Made by a program: the position numbers and the translations under genes. Shown here piece after piece: positions 12,037 through 23,654 of a DNA stretch of 64,000 bases (the stretch's first letter is position 1; each line of letters starts with the position of its first letter). Origin of the DNA: Marthasterias glacialis (Eukaryota > Echinodermata > Asteroidea > Forcipulatida > Asteriidae); contig OU452231.1 in the NCBI GenBank assembly GCA_911728455.2, forward strand, positions 3,380,236 to 3,444,235, in the 5' to 3' direction. Under the pieces are notes generated by a model, which saw only the letters and a list, made by a program, of their open reading frames with translations, had not been told where the DNA came from and made no database searches.

Positions 12037-13691
12037 TTACGAATGGTTTTTTTGAGATGTCTAAATATGACAATGTTCCTAAATTATTTATTTATAATTG
12101 TTGTTATTATTTACTCTCACAGCCAGACGGGCTGAATTGCAGCCATTCTCAAAATGATAAGACAGTAAAAAAGATAGAAATAGAAATCGAACCATGGTTA
12201 AATGTGTGATTCCCCCAAACTATGTGGAAGGGAATGATAGTACTGAAAAAAAATCATAATTTAAATGAATCAAAGTCATTTTTGGTTAATTCGGAGTAAA
12301 ACTGCCCGAGGAAAACTATTTAGACGGAAGCTGACGAAACATTCTGTAGTTTCGTACACATATTGTGGAAGGCAGTTGCAGATATTTTTGTAAAGGGGAA
12401 AATCTGCTCAATATACGGTACATTTGTTATCGACTTCTGGTAATCGTTAAAGTCAATCTGTATGTTGTGCCTGGAAGCCTGGGACCAAAATTAACATCTA
12501 CGTAAAAGAAATAGGCCATCTTTCTGCCCTGTAAATTTCCATACATTTTGGGTGTGTGTGTGTGTGTGTGTGTGTCTTACTGGAATGGGAATTTACTTGT
12601 AGGTCAGTGCCTCCAGAAATTCAAGATTGAGAACTGCATGCAGGCGTTCATTTGAAAAAAAAATCAAATAAAAATGTAGGCATGGTAATCACTGTTTATC
12701 AATTGATATGTTATGGTATTAAGAGTCTTGTTCTGTCCTTAAAACAAATAATAAACACAGACCCCCAAGCAATAGCTTATTTAGATAAGCTTTCACACAT
12801 AAAGAAAAACAACAAAAATGCGGGTCTTTCAGGCTTGCACGAAGAGTACTGCTTGGATTGGACGGGAAGGCGAAGACGTGTATGGCTGGCTGTGGTCTAC
12901 GCCCACGCGTGACCATCATATATGTTGTGTCATTGCTGTGAACGTACAATAGCAACACTTGTCCGTGCCCACACCTAGGAAATTCGCAGCTCACAGGTGC
13001 TGAACTACAAATAGCAGTGCATACAAATGATAAAGAGCTTTGGTGGATAATTCATCTTGGACGATTTTGTTTCCCAAAAATATATTTAAAAAAATGCACA
13101 TTACAGCAACCGTTCAAGGGAGATTCTCAAACCTGCGGTGAACCCTATAGTATTCAACGGACATTGTTACAAGCTTGTCCCACGACGTTACGCAAATACA
13201 ATTCAGACAATATTAATGTCTGGAATATATACATCACAGCGACCTTTACGGCTATACTCGAGTGAAGTCACCGCTCTGGAATGAATAGCTGAATACAGGT
13301 GTGGTGATTATTCCACGGGGCATAAATAAATAACACACTTCGCCCTGCAAAACCGATGCCTAATGATGACTTCATAAATTATTAAGTTTATACATCGACT
13401 GTTAACCATCGTTTGACTTTCAGAACCACCCGCATCTCACCTTCAGACACAACTTACATTAAATCATTGAATTCCAATCGTGCTAACGTTACAAAGGGTT
13501 GCAGAACATGATTTACATAAAAATTATTATACACATCGACAGAAACTACGTGTATGAATTTTCACAGAATGTGCTGAACACGCTTATGTGTAATGTATGG
13601 TCCTTGCAATGCCATGTCAGCAAAATGCAGCAGAATGTGGGTTAACTAATAACTAAGTTACATAACGTAGGACGAGAAAGAATGTACTCAC
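12037..13691. other. Gene-free stretch downstream of the GPCR exon
   Basis: The next GPCR exon (TM3 with a DRY-like motif) would be expected on the minus strand somewhere left of 13692. No minus frame here or further left shows TM3-TM7 features. It includes a GT microsatellite at 12548-12575. Confidence 0.45.
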
Positions 13692-13982
13692 CAATGATAC
13701 TAGACCCAATGGCATGACCAGTACGGCGAGTAGAAGATCAGCTAGAGCCAGACTAGCTATTACATAATTAGACATTGACTTCAAGCCCCTCTCCCTATAA
13801 ACCGCAATCAACACCAGCATATTACCGAAGAATGTCCAAATAATTAGCGCCACGAGCAGCAAAGTGGGCAAATTCAACTCAACTGCCGTGTCTTCAGGTT
13901 GATCACTCGTCGCGTTAGATAGATTCCATGCGGTCAGGAAGTCCTCATTTTCTAATTGAAACAGCATGTATTTGATAGACAT
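13692..13982 (-). CDS. First coding exon of a class A GPCR (amine-receptor-like), TM1-TM2
   Basis: This exon of 97 codons encodes the start of a seven-transmembrane receptor at the plasma membrane. After the ATG at 13982 come about 40 extracellular residues with two N-glycosylation sequons (NLS, NAT). TM1 follows, with the FGNMLV motif holding the conserved Asn of class A receptors, then a short basic loop (RERGLKSMSNY) and TM2 with SLALADLLLAVLVMP, holding the conserved Asp. The exon ends in TTG followed by a strong GTGAGT donor at 13691-13686. The open frame extends nine codons further upstream (to 14009) without another ATG and a stop precedes it. The NYVIASLALADLL..VLVMP pattern resembles dopamine, octopamine and other aminergic receptors; the ligand cannot be settled from TM1-TM2. 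TM3-TM7 are not visible in the window, so the next exon is either beyond a long intron to the left or lost. Confidence 0.75.
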
Positions 13983-14470
13983 TTCGATAGAACTGACGCA
14001 AATATCCAATCAGAATGACCATCCTTTTACCAACACATCTATTCATTCGTACTTTCTGGCTCTCGATATCACTTCAGTGGGCTGAATATAGGCAGTGTTA
14101 TTCCATGGCTTGACAACAAGCTCAGCAGTACATCAGTTTGATATCCCCGTGTTGGTGTATCTTAACAGCAATTCCTCTTTGTATGATGTATTGACGCATA
14201 CTTTCAGTTGATGGGATTGAGCGGAAGCGATACAAAGTGGAGCCGTGTGCGAGTCGTCTTGAAGCCAGGCTTCGTTCGTCCACAGGTTAGCGGTGATTCT
14301 TGCCAATGCTGCCAATGGTGCGTGATGTCGGAAATGCAGTTGCGGGAAGAGTGACTCTGTGAATCTTATTTGGGGTGGTGTGGTGCGTCCACACGCACTC
14401 AGGCGAGTGTACAGAGAAATCCCCTGCGGCGGATCCCCGGGGTCACACACGATCTCTCAAAACTGAATTG
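13983..14470 (-). promoter_or_regulatory. Probable 5' UTR/promoter-side sequence of the GPCR gene
   Basis: Sequence upstream of the GPCR start on the minus strand, with GC content higher than its surroundings. It includes a 105-codon open frame at 14133-14450 with no recognisable domain, best read as non-coding. No TATA box or initiator was identified with confidence. Confidence 0.3.
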
Positions 14471-15813
14471 GATTCAGAAAGGAAGAATGGTTACTATAGC
14501 GACACAGAACCGTGGATAAAAATGTCTTGATGAAACCTTGGCATCTAGTTGGGGTTTTTTTTTTGGTTTTTTTTTGGCCATCTTGTGGGTTGTGCCTTCC
14601 TATATGCATAACAAGAGTAATTGTAGCGCTGAAATTGTGCAGCTAATATGGCTGATTGAACACTAAATCGATCCACTGTTTTTAAAGTGCGCAAGAAAAT
14701 AGCTTAAAGAAACATAACATAATTGTAAGCTACACAAAGTATGATTTACAAATAAAGTTAGACTGCACATGCGCGGTATACCAATTCACGTCATGTTTCC
14801 CGATAATGTTAGTGTACATCCCACTATTGTTATGAGAGGAAAAAACAGCCATAATTATAGATGTTTGCCTCAGTTTAATATCAAAAAATAAATTAATAAA
14901 AAAAAATTAAAATAAGTGACTTTAAATAGCACTCCCCTAGATTGCATATATTGACTACTTGATTTCATTCTTGGAGAGGTTTGGTTTACGGATCCAAACG
15001 GACAATGTAATCTTATTTCATGTCACTTTATTTTATTTTGTTTCGTTTTAATTACTTTCAATCTATTTTATTTTACTCTATTTTGTTTTCTACATTTTTT
15101 TATTTATTTAGTTTTATACTTAAAAAAAAATAGGTTTTTCGGTGGACTGTGTGCTTATTGTTTATTGTTATGTTATGCTATTTAATTTACTGATATTAGT
15201 TCTTTGTTTGTTTATCTCTTTTCTGCATTTTTTTATGTCTTATTTGAAGAATTACACCAAGACCCACGAGCTCAAGTGAATATTAAGTTAGCATTACGGC
15301 AAATCAACCACAAGCATTGCCTTGAACAGAAATCGGTTCAATACAGACGTTGGTTGTTTGAGTCATCTAACGATAATTATACCCAATGCCACCCACCCAA
15401 GCCACCCACTTTACAAATAACACTTGTTTTCATAACGTAGTGCTGTATAGGACCCGATCATGTAGGCTAGACCACGCTATTGGACAAACGTGCGCGCCAC
15501 AACCGAATCTGTTAGTTGTGTAATTTTCATTCAGAAGCGTGTAAGTCAATTTACTTAATGGCTGATGTTTTATACCTTTACAAAAAATTTATTTCAAATT
15601 TCAAACGAAAAAAAAATATATATGAAATGCGCTGATGCTTTGGCATTGTAAAAAGCAATTTTTCAGCTCAGCAAGAAAGCCTAAAAGAATGTTGACTTAA
15701 GCTTCAGTTTTGAAGGTTCTGCTTGTTAGCTTATTGTACACGTCACGTGTTGTTACGTCATCAAGAATTAATCACGAGTAGGATTTGAAACTTTGCTATG
15801 GTGGAGATCGATC
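14471..15813. other. Gene-free AT-rich stretch
   Basis: Low-complexity T-rich runs at 14555-14580 and TTTTATTT-rich sequence at 15015-15120. No exon, no long repeat with a partner recognised in the window. Confidence 0.45.
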
Positions 15814-15979
15814 TAGTAAGGTTTGCGGTGACACCATGTAATAATCTCTTTTGAGTTGATTCTCCTGAAGACGATCAGAGCATACTGATCGAAACGTCGA
15901 GTTGCAATCGGTTCTTTTCAGAACCACCCCAACTCAAAAAGAGATTCTTACAAAAATGGTGTCACCGCAAACCTTACTA
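15814..15979. mobile_element. MITE with an internal CGAAACGTCGAG motif, copy 1
   Basis: Ends TAGTAAGGTTTGCGGTGACA and its complement TGTCACCGCAAACCTTACTA form long terminal inverted repeats, and a second complementary pair (TCTCTTTTGAGTTG / CAACTCAAAAAGAGA) lies inside. The centre carries CTGAAGACGATCAGAGCATA and GATCGAAACGTCGAG, then GGTTCTTTTCAGAACC. TA at both outer ends could be a TA target duplication. Related copies with the same centre are at 50981-51134 and 61122-61340. Confidence 0.8.
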
Positions 15980-16208
15980 AGTAATCACGAGTTGACGGTT
16001 TTACAGACTTTGGCATTGATGGTGGTCTGTTTGACTCGAATTTGAGTCATTTTGGTTTTCACATTAAAACAAAGCTGATTGATATTTTGTGTATTATGTG
16101 TACGCACTTAAACACCTATTGACTTATAGTAAAAGTTCTTTCATGTCAAACTGGGCCTTTGCTGTGGGGACTGTGGTAAAGTCAATGGATAGACGCGCGC
16201 ATGGGTAG

Positions 16209-17002
16209 TTTGCTTTTTTCCGGACTGCCTAAAAATCTGGCATACTCTCTTAATGTAAAAGAGTGAAAACATCACTCTCTTGCCCGAGTGGTGGTGTATT
16301 TTTCACTTTTGTTAGAGTGCAATTATCTCTAGTTTGATCGTTTAGAGTGAAATTTTGAGTAAACTTCACTCTGAATCGAGTGAAAAGGAAATGTTTTCAC
16401 TCTAAAAAGACTTGTCCGCCATATGGCTCTTTTAAAAGAGTGGTATGGGGGACAACTCTTTTTAGAGTGGAAATAGTTTCTTTTTCACTCGATTCAGAGT
16501 GAACTTCACGCAAGTTTCACTCTAAAAGATCAAACTAGAGATAATTGCACTCTAAAAAGAGTGAACATTACACCACCTCTCGGGCAAGAGAGTGATGTTT
16601 TCACTCTTATACATTAAGATAGTAGGCCTATTACGTGACTTAATGAAAACGAACCACAATACACGATTTCATGGAAATAAAGTCTCAAAGATTGGACGAC
16701 TGCATTAAGCCACAATGATTTGAATGTTGCTTTTTTCCGGACTGCCTCAAAATCTGGCATAGGCCTATTACGTGACTTATTGAAAACGAACCACAATACA
16801 CGATTTCATGGAAATATTAAAGTCTGAAAGATTGGACGACTGCATTAAGCCACAATGATTTGAATGTTGTTTTTTCCGGACTGCCTCAACATCTGGCATA
16901 GGCCCATTACGTGACTTAATGAAAACGAACCACAATACACGATTTCATGGAAATAAAGTCTCAAAGATTGGACGACTGCATTAAGCAACAATGATTTGAA
17001 TG
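16209..17002. repeat. 137-139 bp tandem repeat interrupted by a MITE
   Basis: Units start TAGGCCTATTACGTGACTTA and end CCGGACTGCCTCAAAATCTG GCA. Unit tail at 16209-16242, then a MITE insertion, then units 16623-16759 (137 bp), 16760-16898 (139 bp) and a partial unit 16899-17002. Units are nearly identical, so the array is young. Each unit carries ACGATTTCATGGAAAT and GATTGGACGACTGC. Confidence 0.9.
16245..16622. mobile_element. 378-bp palindromic MITE with TA target duplication
   Basis: The ends CTCTCTTAATGTAAAAGAGT and its near-complement ACTCTTATACATTAAGATAG are inverted repeats. Complementarity continues through ACATCACTCTCTTGCCCGAG and its partner to a centre near 16420-16460 (TTGTCCGCCATATGGC / GGGGGACAA). 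The words GAGTGAA and TTCACTC recur throughout. TA lies directly outside both ends (16243-16244 and 16623-16624), and the adjacent tandem units keep the uninterrupted site GGCATAGGCC, so a TA duplication is directly shown. This fits a Tc1/mariner-type non-autonomous element. A truncated relative is at 29433-29675. Confidence 0.9.
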
Positions 17003-17949
17003 CCTAAAATCAGGTTTTAAATAGGATTGTTCGGAAATTTCATTGACTTGATGGAAGTCAGATTACCACTGTCTAAATGCAATGAGTGAGAGGCGTGCAA
17101 TAAAGTATTCAAAATCCATTAAAATTCCATCTGTTTCAGTTGAAATATGTTATTTTGTTTTCTCCCTTTTTGATAACTTTAAATACCGTGTTTCTGTTGT
17201 ATTCAAATTGTCTTTGCTCGCTATGCTGCGTAGGTATATTTCAGGTCAATTCACCTTGTTATGTGAACAACCACTTTTCACCCGTTGTGTGATCCCCCCA
17301 CTCCCTCCGTTAGATAGGTTGTATCTACGGGGCACAATCCCTGACCGATCGGCAGACTAGGTTTGGTTTTTGACCTGGCCCCCCACAGAGCAAAAATGAT
17401 TGACAAAGAGTGGACCTCGCCCTATAGGGCTTGTTCTCTCTTCAAATTTTAGATCGACATTTACTCTATTCAATTGAAACTAGGGACAAACTGCGAAAAG
17501 ATTTGTCCCTGGCCTCGATCGAAAAGAGTGATTTTCAACTAATCTAACTATTTAAGAGATTTAGCACTCGGACGGTACTCAAGAGGTCGCGGGTTCGAGT
17601 CCGACATTAGTCATATTTCTTCTTTGCTATTTATACATATGTTATAGCCATAGTAATATAGCATACAAAAGAGAACTGTACATATTAGCTGGTTACAAAT
17701 TCTGTGTAACATTTGCTCAATATTATGGTAAAACGACATTTTTTTGTAGTGGACCCCTCACTTGTGCAAAACATATTAGACCCACAGAGGGTAAAGGTAA
17801 TACGGCACTCTTAATTTGACAAGAAATCAAACGACACAACAGAGGTTCGAATCAAAACTGTTTACCCAAGAAGTGGTAGTCGTTTTACCCCTCAAGCAGT
17901 CTAACATTTGCACAAGTGGTAAGAAGTAACCGGCAATGGGGTATTAACT
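17003..17949. other. Gene-free stretch with a degenerate tRNA-derived SINE
   Basis: 17550-17625 carries a B-box-like GGGTTCGAGTCC with a following GTCATATTTCTTCTT, resembling the tail of the tRNA-like sequence at 45246-45320. A short inverted pair AGGGACAAA/TTTGTCCCT is at 17483-17512. No exon recognised. Confidence 0.5.
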
Positions 17950-18063
17950 GGGCCCAATTTCATGGTGCTTCTTTTCAAAGAACTTTGCGCATTTACGGCA
18001 CTCTGTGTAAAGCGCGTACTTCTGTAATGGGCCGTGGCAGGGCGTAAACGCGAAAATTGGGCT
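17950..18063. mobile_element. Short MITE with GGGCCCAATTT ends
   Basis: GGGCCCAATTTCATGGTGC at the left and GCGAAAATTGGGCTC at the right form terminal inverted repeats; the interior carries GCGCATTTACGGC and AGGGCGTAAACG. Related ends occur at 7643 and 42998. Confidence 0.6.
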
Positions 18064-19600
18064 CTGGTCAACATGATGGAAACGTTTTCCCCCATAACGC
18101 AATGAGTACCCCTATACGGGCTAGTCGCAGGCAAATCACAGTGCTGCGTGGCGTTGATGCCTGATCGGCGTTCATGTCAACAAAGTTGCAAGAGAGAATT
18201 TGGCTTTTAGGGGAGTACTTCTGTTCGAGGAACAACCGTCTGTCGAAGAGGGAAAGGTCTCATCCATGAAAGTCATGTATTGCTAGCTGCATTGCCTTTT
18301 CAACATGAAGGTGTCGTCACTGACGGCTGAAACCACAAAGAAAGGGTCCGGAAACGTCAACACGTTTGGGATAAAAAGGGAACATGGTCGTTATTTGGGT
18401 AAACTTTTACCCGACTATATTGTGCTAAATTATAACAAGTTTGTGTCTAAAATGACACAAGAATTGTACTTTTTAATACTTTCGATCTTGTGCAACATTT
18501 TGACACAACCTGGACCTGACCACGTTTCCCCCAATGTTGAGTAATTCTTTTTTAGAGTGTAGTTAATAAACTAATACTTTACCTCCCATGTAAAAAAATT
18601 TTCCCACTAAGAGTTGAACATTATGACAATATTACATTAAATTCTGGAAAACACAATTCTTCGGGTGCCTTGAAGAAGGTCGTAAGGCTGTACGACCTTT
18701 TTCCGGGCACACAAATTACAACTTGTTTGCCCCACAGCAGTAGGTCTCAAGCATTAAAGTGGCTTTAAAAAAAAAGTAGGGCATACCTGCTGTATGTTAT
18801 TATTATTGCTGAAGTTATTCCTAAGACATGTTTTTTCATTTTCATACAGAACTTAACTTTCCTACACTGACTTATAAATGGCGGGGAAAAGACAAAACTT
18901 TCACACTCTGTTCTCTTGAAACACAATTTTGGACGGTTATGGCGTTTTGCCGGTCATACTTTCTTTACGTCCATCTTCATGCACACGACGAATTTAGTGT
19001 AAAATGTGCGCAGTAAGATCCAAAGTTAACAAAAAAATTGAAGAGGTATAGGCCTAGTCAAGGTAAAACAAACAGCTCTTTTTTAGGTTTTAGGGCTAGA
19101 AAAATTATTTTTGGTTCGCTGATTATCGGCAAAATGGCATAATCGATTAAAAATCTGTCCCTCATTCGTCTTCTCGCTTGAACAGAAGTAGTGTAAGTAA
19201 GCCAAGCCAGACCTAGATTAAATGGCAAGTAGACTGTTACATGATTCGTGATGGAAGAATCAATATTAACACGACCTTCAAATTTCTTTGCTCTTTTTGT
19301 TTACCAAGTCACAGAAAGGAGAAACTTTTACGAGTGATATAGCGCCCGCTATTGACAGGTGAAAACGAGAATCTTTTCCGTCTCTACAGATGGAAAAGAA
19401 ATGTTAGAACCAATTTCTGTATTATTTTAATATAATAATAACCGCTGAGGCTTGTCCTTCTCATTGGACGGTTGTGTGATTAACCATCTGCTTTTCATGG
19501 ACGATTAGAACTTGTTTACATGATTTTCAGTGAGTGACATCGACAGGCAGTTTGGTCTTGAGAAGTGTGCTACGATGACCATGGAAGAAGGGAAAGAGGT
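18064..19600. other. Gene-free stretch with copy B of a dispersed repeat
   Basis: No exon recognised. Contains the repeat copy 18695-19005. The 79-codon plus frame at 18305-18544 has no recognisable domain. Confidence 0.45.
18695..19005. repeat. Dispersed repeat, copy B (partner at 10450-10770)
   Basis: Collinear with 10450-10770 over its whole length in the same orientation; see the shared words listed there. The copy is slightly shorter because of small deletions. Confidence 0.8.
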
Positions 19601-19852
19601 CAGTGGTGCAACCCGAGGTGGGGGGGGGGGCTGGAGCCTCCCGCTCAGAACCCTTGCCCATCCCCCACCCTAAAAGAATAAATTAAAAAAGCAAAGACAA
19701 AAATGCAAAAGGGAATAGTTTAATACATTAAAAAGCAGCCCCCCCCCCCCGCCAATTAAAATTATCCCCACTTGCTACCCCCCCCCCCCAAAAAAAAATA
19801 ATAATAACAATAAATAAATAACAATAAATTAAAATTTCTGGTTACGCCACTG
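19601..19852. mobile_element. hAT-type MITE, diverged copy with G/C runs
   Basis: Left end CAGTGGTGCAACC and right end GGTTACGCCACTG are inverted repeats matching the hAT-like ends at 29697, 47024 and 63405. The interior has poly-G and poly-C runs and an ATAATAAC/AAT tract. Flanking 8-mers (AAAGAGGT and GTAGAAGG) do not match, so no target duplication survives. Confidence 0.65.
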
Positions 19853-20067
19853 GTAGAAGGCAAATTCTGAGGGCAACTCTATAGAAAGGGATATAAGCAG
19901 ATCATTCACCAGAAATCAAAGGGAAGGCTGAAAAAAGACAGCGTGAAGAAGTGTTTAAATTCAAAACTGAAAGGCGGGAAATGGTTAACGGCAATCGACA
20001 CGTTAGCCGTGTCTTTGATGAGGTATGGTGCAGGTATTGTATGGGTGAGATCAGGGGGTTGCTGCCT

Positions 20068-20323
20068 CAATTAGCCTTTTTGAGGTTTGGCGGACGGTAT
20101 AGGAATGCACTGTTTGGTTTTGGTGTACACAGACAAGTTTACCCAACCCAAATAGTGCCCTAGGAACGTGTCCACCATATCTCAAAATGGTGGACACATT
20201 ACAAGCCATTTTGAGATGGTGGACACATTACCAGGACACTATTTGGTTTGGGTAAATTTGTCTGTATACACCCAAACCAAACAGTGCACTTTAAATGTAC
20301 GCCATACCTAAAAAGGCTAATTG
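20068..20323. mobile_element. 256-bp palindromic MITE
   Basis: Begins CAATTAGCCTTTTTGAGG and ends CCTAAAAAGGCTAATTG. Complementarity runs through GTGCACTGTTTGG-type, ACAGACAAGTTTACCCAA and GTGTCCACCATCTCAAAATG blocks to a centre near 20195. A partial relative carrying GTTTGGTTTGGGTGTAGACA and GTGTCCACCACATCTCAAAATGG is at 41865-41965. Confidence 0.85.
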
Positions 20324-20672
20324 ATTGGCTGTTTTGCACATTTGCTGTAGATACATGATGTGCAAAATGTTCAATACTTTGCCAAGAGGCATAACAATGT
20401 CTATAAACTTACTTTATTGTTCATCAGAGGTAGTTGATTTTAACATTTTAACATAAACTTTTGACCATGGATATCAACGGGAGGACGTTAAACTGTATAA
20501 CTTTCTGATTCTTTTGTAGATGGAAGACTTGTGATTTATTTTACTCAACATTGATTTTAGGCACGTTACAAAAAGCTTATCACCAGAACTGAAGTTATTA
20601 CATGAAAACAATTAAACCGTAATTAAATCTGTTTGTAGAATGTATTATTGTTCCTTTGCAGTTGGAGTACAT
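20324..20672. other. Non-coding gap between two MITEs
   Basis: AT-rich, no repeat partner or exon recognised. Confidence 0.4.
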
Positions 20673-21320
20673 TATGGGAGACGTTTGAGGACACTAGGTG
20701 ACAGCAGACTTACCAGGTAAGTCTATAGTCTGGTTCCTAGACCCAAAAATCTCCGACTAGTCTCTGTTGATTTTAGGGCCCGGTATCACCCAAATGTCAC
20801 GTGCCAAAAAAAGGAGGAATTCCTCCTTTTCCGAAAATATCCGAAATGCTCCGGACTCGTTGTCGTCAACATTCGGACAGTGTCGTTGATGGTGGGACAT
20901 TTCTTTTGTTGATAAAAATTCACAAAAATTGCAGACACATCCCATCCCATTATCGTTTTAATTTTCTTTTCTCACCTACAAATCCAACACAATATTTGAA
21001 CATATTTGTAACGTTTTCACAAACTGATTATCCAAGGTTTTTTTAAAGTAAACAAAACCTGTCATCAGCGCTCCGTTTTTTATCCAATGACATCGTCCAA
21101 CGTTGATGACAAGTAATGAATATTTATATGTTGCGTCATAATCTATGTTTAGCTTTGGATGATGCCTGACCTACGATTTTTGTCAAGAGTCGCGTCAGGG
21201 AACCTTGGTCAGGGAACCAGACTAGTAAGTCTGTTGTTCTCGAAAATTTGCGTATGCTCAGAACGACGTAAATAATGGAACCTTATGTCTGCTGCCACCT
21301 AGTGTCTCAAAGTCATCTCA
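20673..21320. mobile_element. MITE with CTCF-like terminal motifs, copy 1, carrying a nested insertion
   Basis: Left end ATGGGAGACGTTTGAGGACA followed by CTAGGTGACAGCAGACTTAC; right end TCTGCTGCCACCTAGTGTCT followed by CAAAGTCATCTC. These match the ends of the intact 135-bp copy at 61589-61723. The core is split by a 500-bp element at 20725-21224; after it the family sequence resumes with TTCTCGAAAATTTGCG. The left CTCF-like motif has GTGAC in place of GTGGC. Confidence 0.85.
20725..21224. mobile_element. Nested 500-bp element with 8-bp target duplication
   Basis: Left end ATAGTCTGGTTCCTAGACCC and right end GTCAGGGAACCAGACTA are inverted repeats. GTAAGTCT occurs directly outside both ends (20717-20724 and 21225-21232), an 8-bp target duplication, consistent with a hAT-like insertion. 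It lies inside the MITE at 20673-21320, so it is the younger of the two. Short minus and plus frames inside (up to 81 codons) have no recognisable domain. Confidence 0.8.
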
Positions 21321-22500
21321 AGACCTGGGGCGTGTTTTGGCGACCTCGACCAGAAACAAGTTTGAGCTTCGGTCATTGGTTTAGCGTTTTCGCGTGTTCT
21401 GTTCAACCGCAGTGACGCAGCTGTTCCGACCAAACCGTAACCGAGTTGTTGGCTCGATTAGGCTTGGTTTCAAGATGGCTGATTCCACAAACATACAAAA
21501 AGTGTCGACAGAATTCTTTAAAAAAATGAAAAATTTTAAAGCATACCAATCCAACAATGTTGATAAATAGATAGATGTTAATATTTGCATCGGGGGAATG
21601 AATATAAATTTCAATTTGCCTTACACCGATGTCAGATAAGCACTGTTATATACTCAGTGCTTTCGAGTCCTGTGGTCGGTCGGTCAGTCGGTCGGTCTGT
21701 CAATTCAATCACTGGGGAAGAAATATACTGCACTTCATAAACGTTTACTACAAAGATAAAAAAGTATGTCAAATCGAGTTGTGCATTGACCACTAATTCT
21801 GTAAACTGTTGAGAATAAAATGTTGTTTTAAGTAAAAATATGTTGTCTTGTTTATTTAGAAAAAAGGATATTTTGTTTTATTTTGTTTGTTATAGAAGCA
21901 GGTGTAGTGGCCAGCTTGAGGGAGTGTCGGCATTGCGTTGGCCGATGGACTGCGGGAGCAGGGTCAGTCGTCTAACAGGCAGACACAACACTGTAAAACT
22001 ACAAGTATCGGGACAGAAGCATCCAATAAAATTAGAAACTCTAGTACTAGAAGCCAGGAAGATTCAGATATCCACATTCTGACTGTGTGGCACTTCGAAG
22101 AAACACTTGAAGGTGAAGTCAATGATACTGATGACGAAGATAGCGATGGGGAGAAAGATGCAGCCTCGCCACCATGGGCAGCCCGCCATATCGATACCTC
22201 TCGTCAGTAACCCGTGGTAGGGATGCACAGAAAAACAATACTGATTGGTTCCCCGAAAGTGACTGCTTTGCACGCAAGCTTGTTAAAAGCTTTCGAGCGC
22301 TTGTAGGGCGCTCAGTGTGCGCGTGTCAAAATGCAAGCATTTTGACGCGATCCCACTTCAAATCAATCATGTTTTTGTACGGTCACCCTAAACCGCATAC
22401 AGTTAGACATGTCACAAAATCGAAGAAGAACGAGAGGGGGACCAGTTGCTATTATGACTTGATGCCTGTTTTGTGGGCTACCATACTTGAGCGCGCGCGT
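21321..22500. other. Mostly gene-free, with repeat fragments and one weak exon-like frame
   Basis: 21624-21680 is a fragment of the tRNA-headed repeat of 970-1450. An open plus frame at 21938-22210 reads through an acidic stretch (DTDDEDSDGEKD) and then enters a repeat end, CCTCGCCACCATGGGCAGCC with TATCGATACC, shared with 7485-7535. The frame lacks an ATG at its start and clear splice sites; I do not call it a gene. Confidence 0.4.
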
Positions 22501-23600
22501 TAAGTGGATCGGCCACAGGCCTATAGTTAAAATGTGCTTTATACTAGCACATTTTAATTAACCACTTCCAGGGGTTATGAGCATAGTGTTATATATAAGA
22601 ACTAGAGGGAGCACTCGCGATGCCACGCACGGAACTCCACTGACTCACCACGGGCGAAAATCCCTATGGGTCACTTGCATACGAATGTCCACTTAAAAAA
22701 TGGCTGCTGTGTGAACGGATGAGTAACCAGTGTAAATGAATGGTCCGCGCCATTTTCTCAATGGACAAAAATGCTCCTTGTTTGGCCGTCTCGCATGGTT
22801 TGTGCGCCCTTTAGTTCTTATATATAACTCTATGGTTATGAGCGAGCAAGGCATGATGGGAAAAAAATGGCGCGGCGAGATCGATCGATCACCCCTGGGA
22901 ACGAGATTGAGGAAGATGTGGACGGTAGTGGTGGTGAACGATGGAATCTGTTTGTAGGTTTTCATTGTGAGCCAAAGTATGAATTTAGCCCTTCCCTATC
23001 AAGACCCTTTCATACTGCCCCTCCGCACTTTATGAAACATGTAACAATCTTAATTTCAATTATGATGACGTAAATACATTTCCAGAATTCCGAACAGAGG
23101 GTTGGCTGGTTAACAATATAATATTTCCCACAAGCAGTATTGCAATAATAGATAAAAATTACATTGTAATAAATATATCTTACAGTAATAAGCAATAATA
23201 GGCAATAATAAATATTTCTTATAACATTTCTTTGGTCTGAAAAGAAAGACGCCAGCTATAAAAAAAAATGTTTAAAATATTTCACTTTTAAAAAACATGA
23301 CAAAATTCGACACCCTAAATCACAGGCTAAAAACAAAAAATCCAAGGTGGCCCCTAACACTGACGTTCCACCATCGTTACCGTACTCTACTTAAATTTTC
23401 CGGGGGAAAAAACATAAAGATGTTGAGATATTTTTTAAACCTTTTTTATATTATGGACAAATTTTATATGATTTTGTTTCTACAGAACAGTTAGGTTTCC
23501 TAGCCTTTATTTCCCCGTTTGAGTTGGCGCTCCATTCTCTGTAGAAACGTGTGTATTCTTTCTGGCTAGATGCTGTCCCTCTTTGAGTCGGCTACGCGCA
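22501..23600. other. Gene-free stretch
   Basis: Contains AT-rich DNA from 23010 to 23290 and no repeat with a clear partner, apart from a short TTAAGTGGATCGGCC word at 22500 that resembles the ends of the 42291/57423 MITE family. Confidence 0.4.
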
Positions 23601-23654
23601 TTTGGCGTGCCATACTCAGTATCAACATGAGCATTTGCGCGCTTGTTTTTTCAC

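Noticed and set aside
21938..22210. Possible acidic protein exon (DTDDEDSDGEKD)
   Set aside because: No ATG at the start of the frame, no clear splice sites, and its end is a dispersed repeat shared with 7485-7535.
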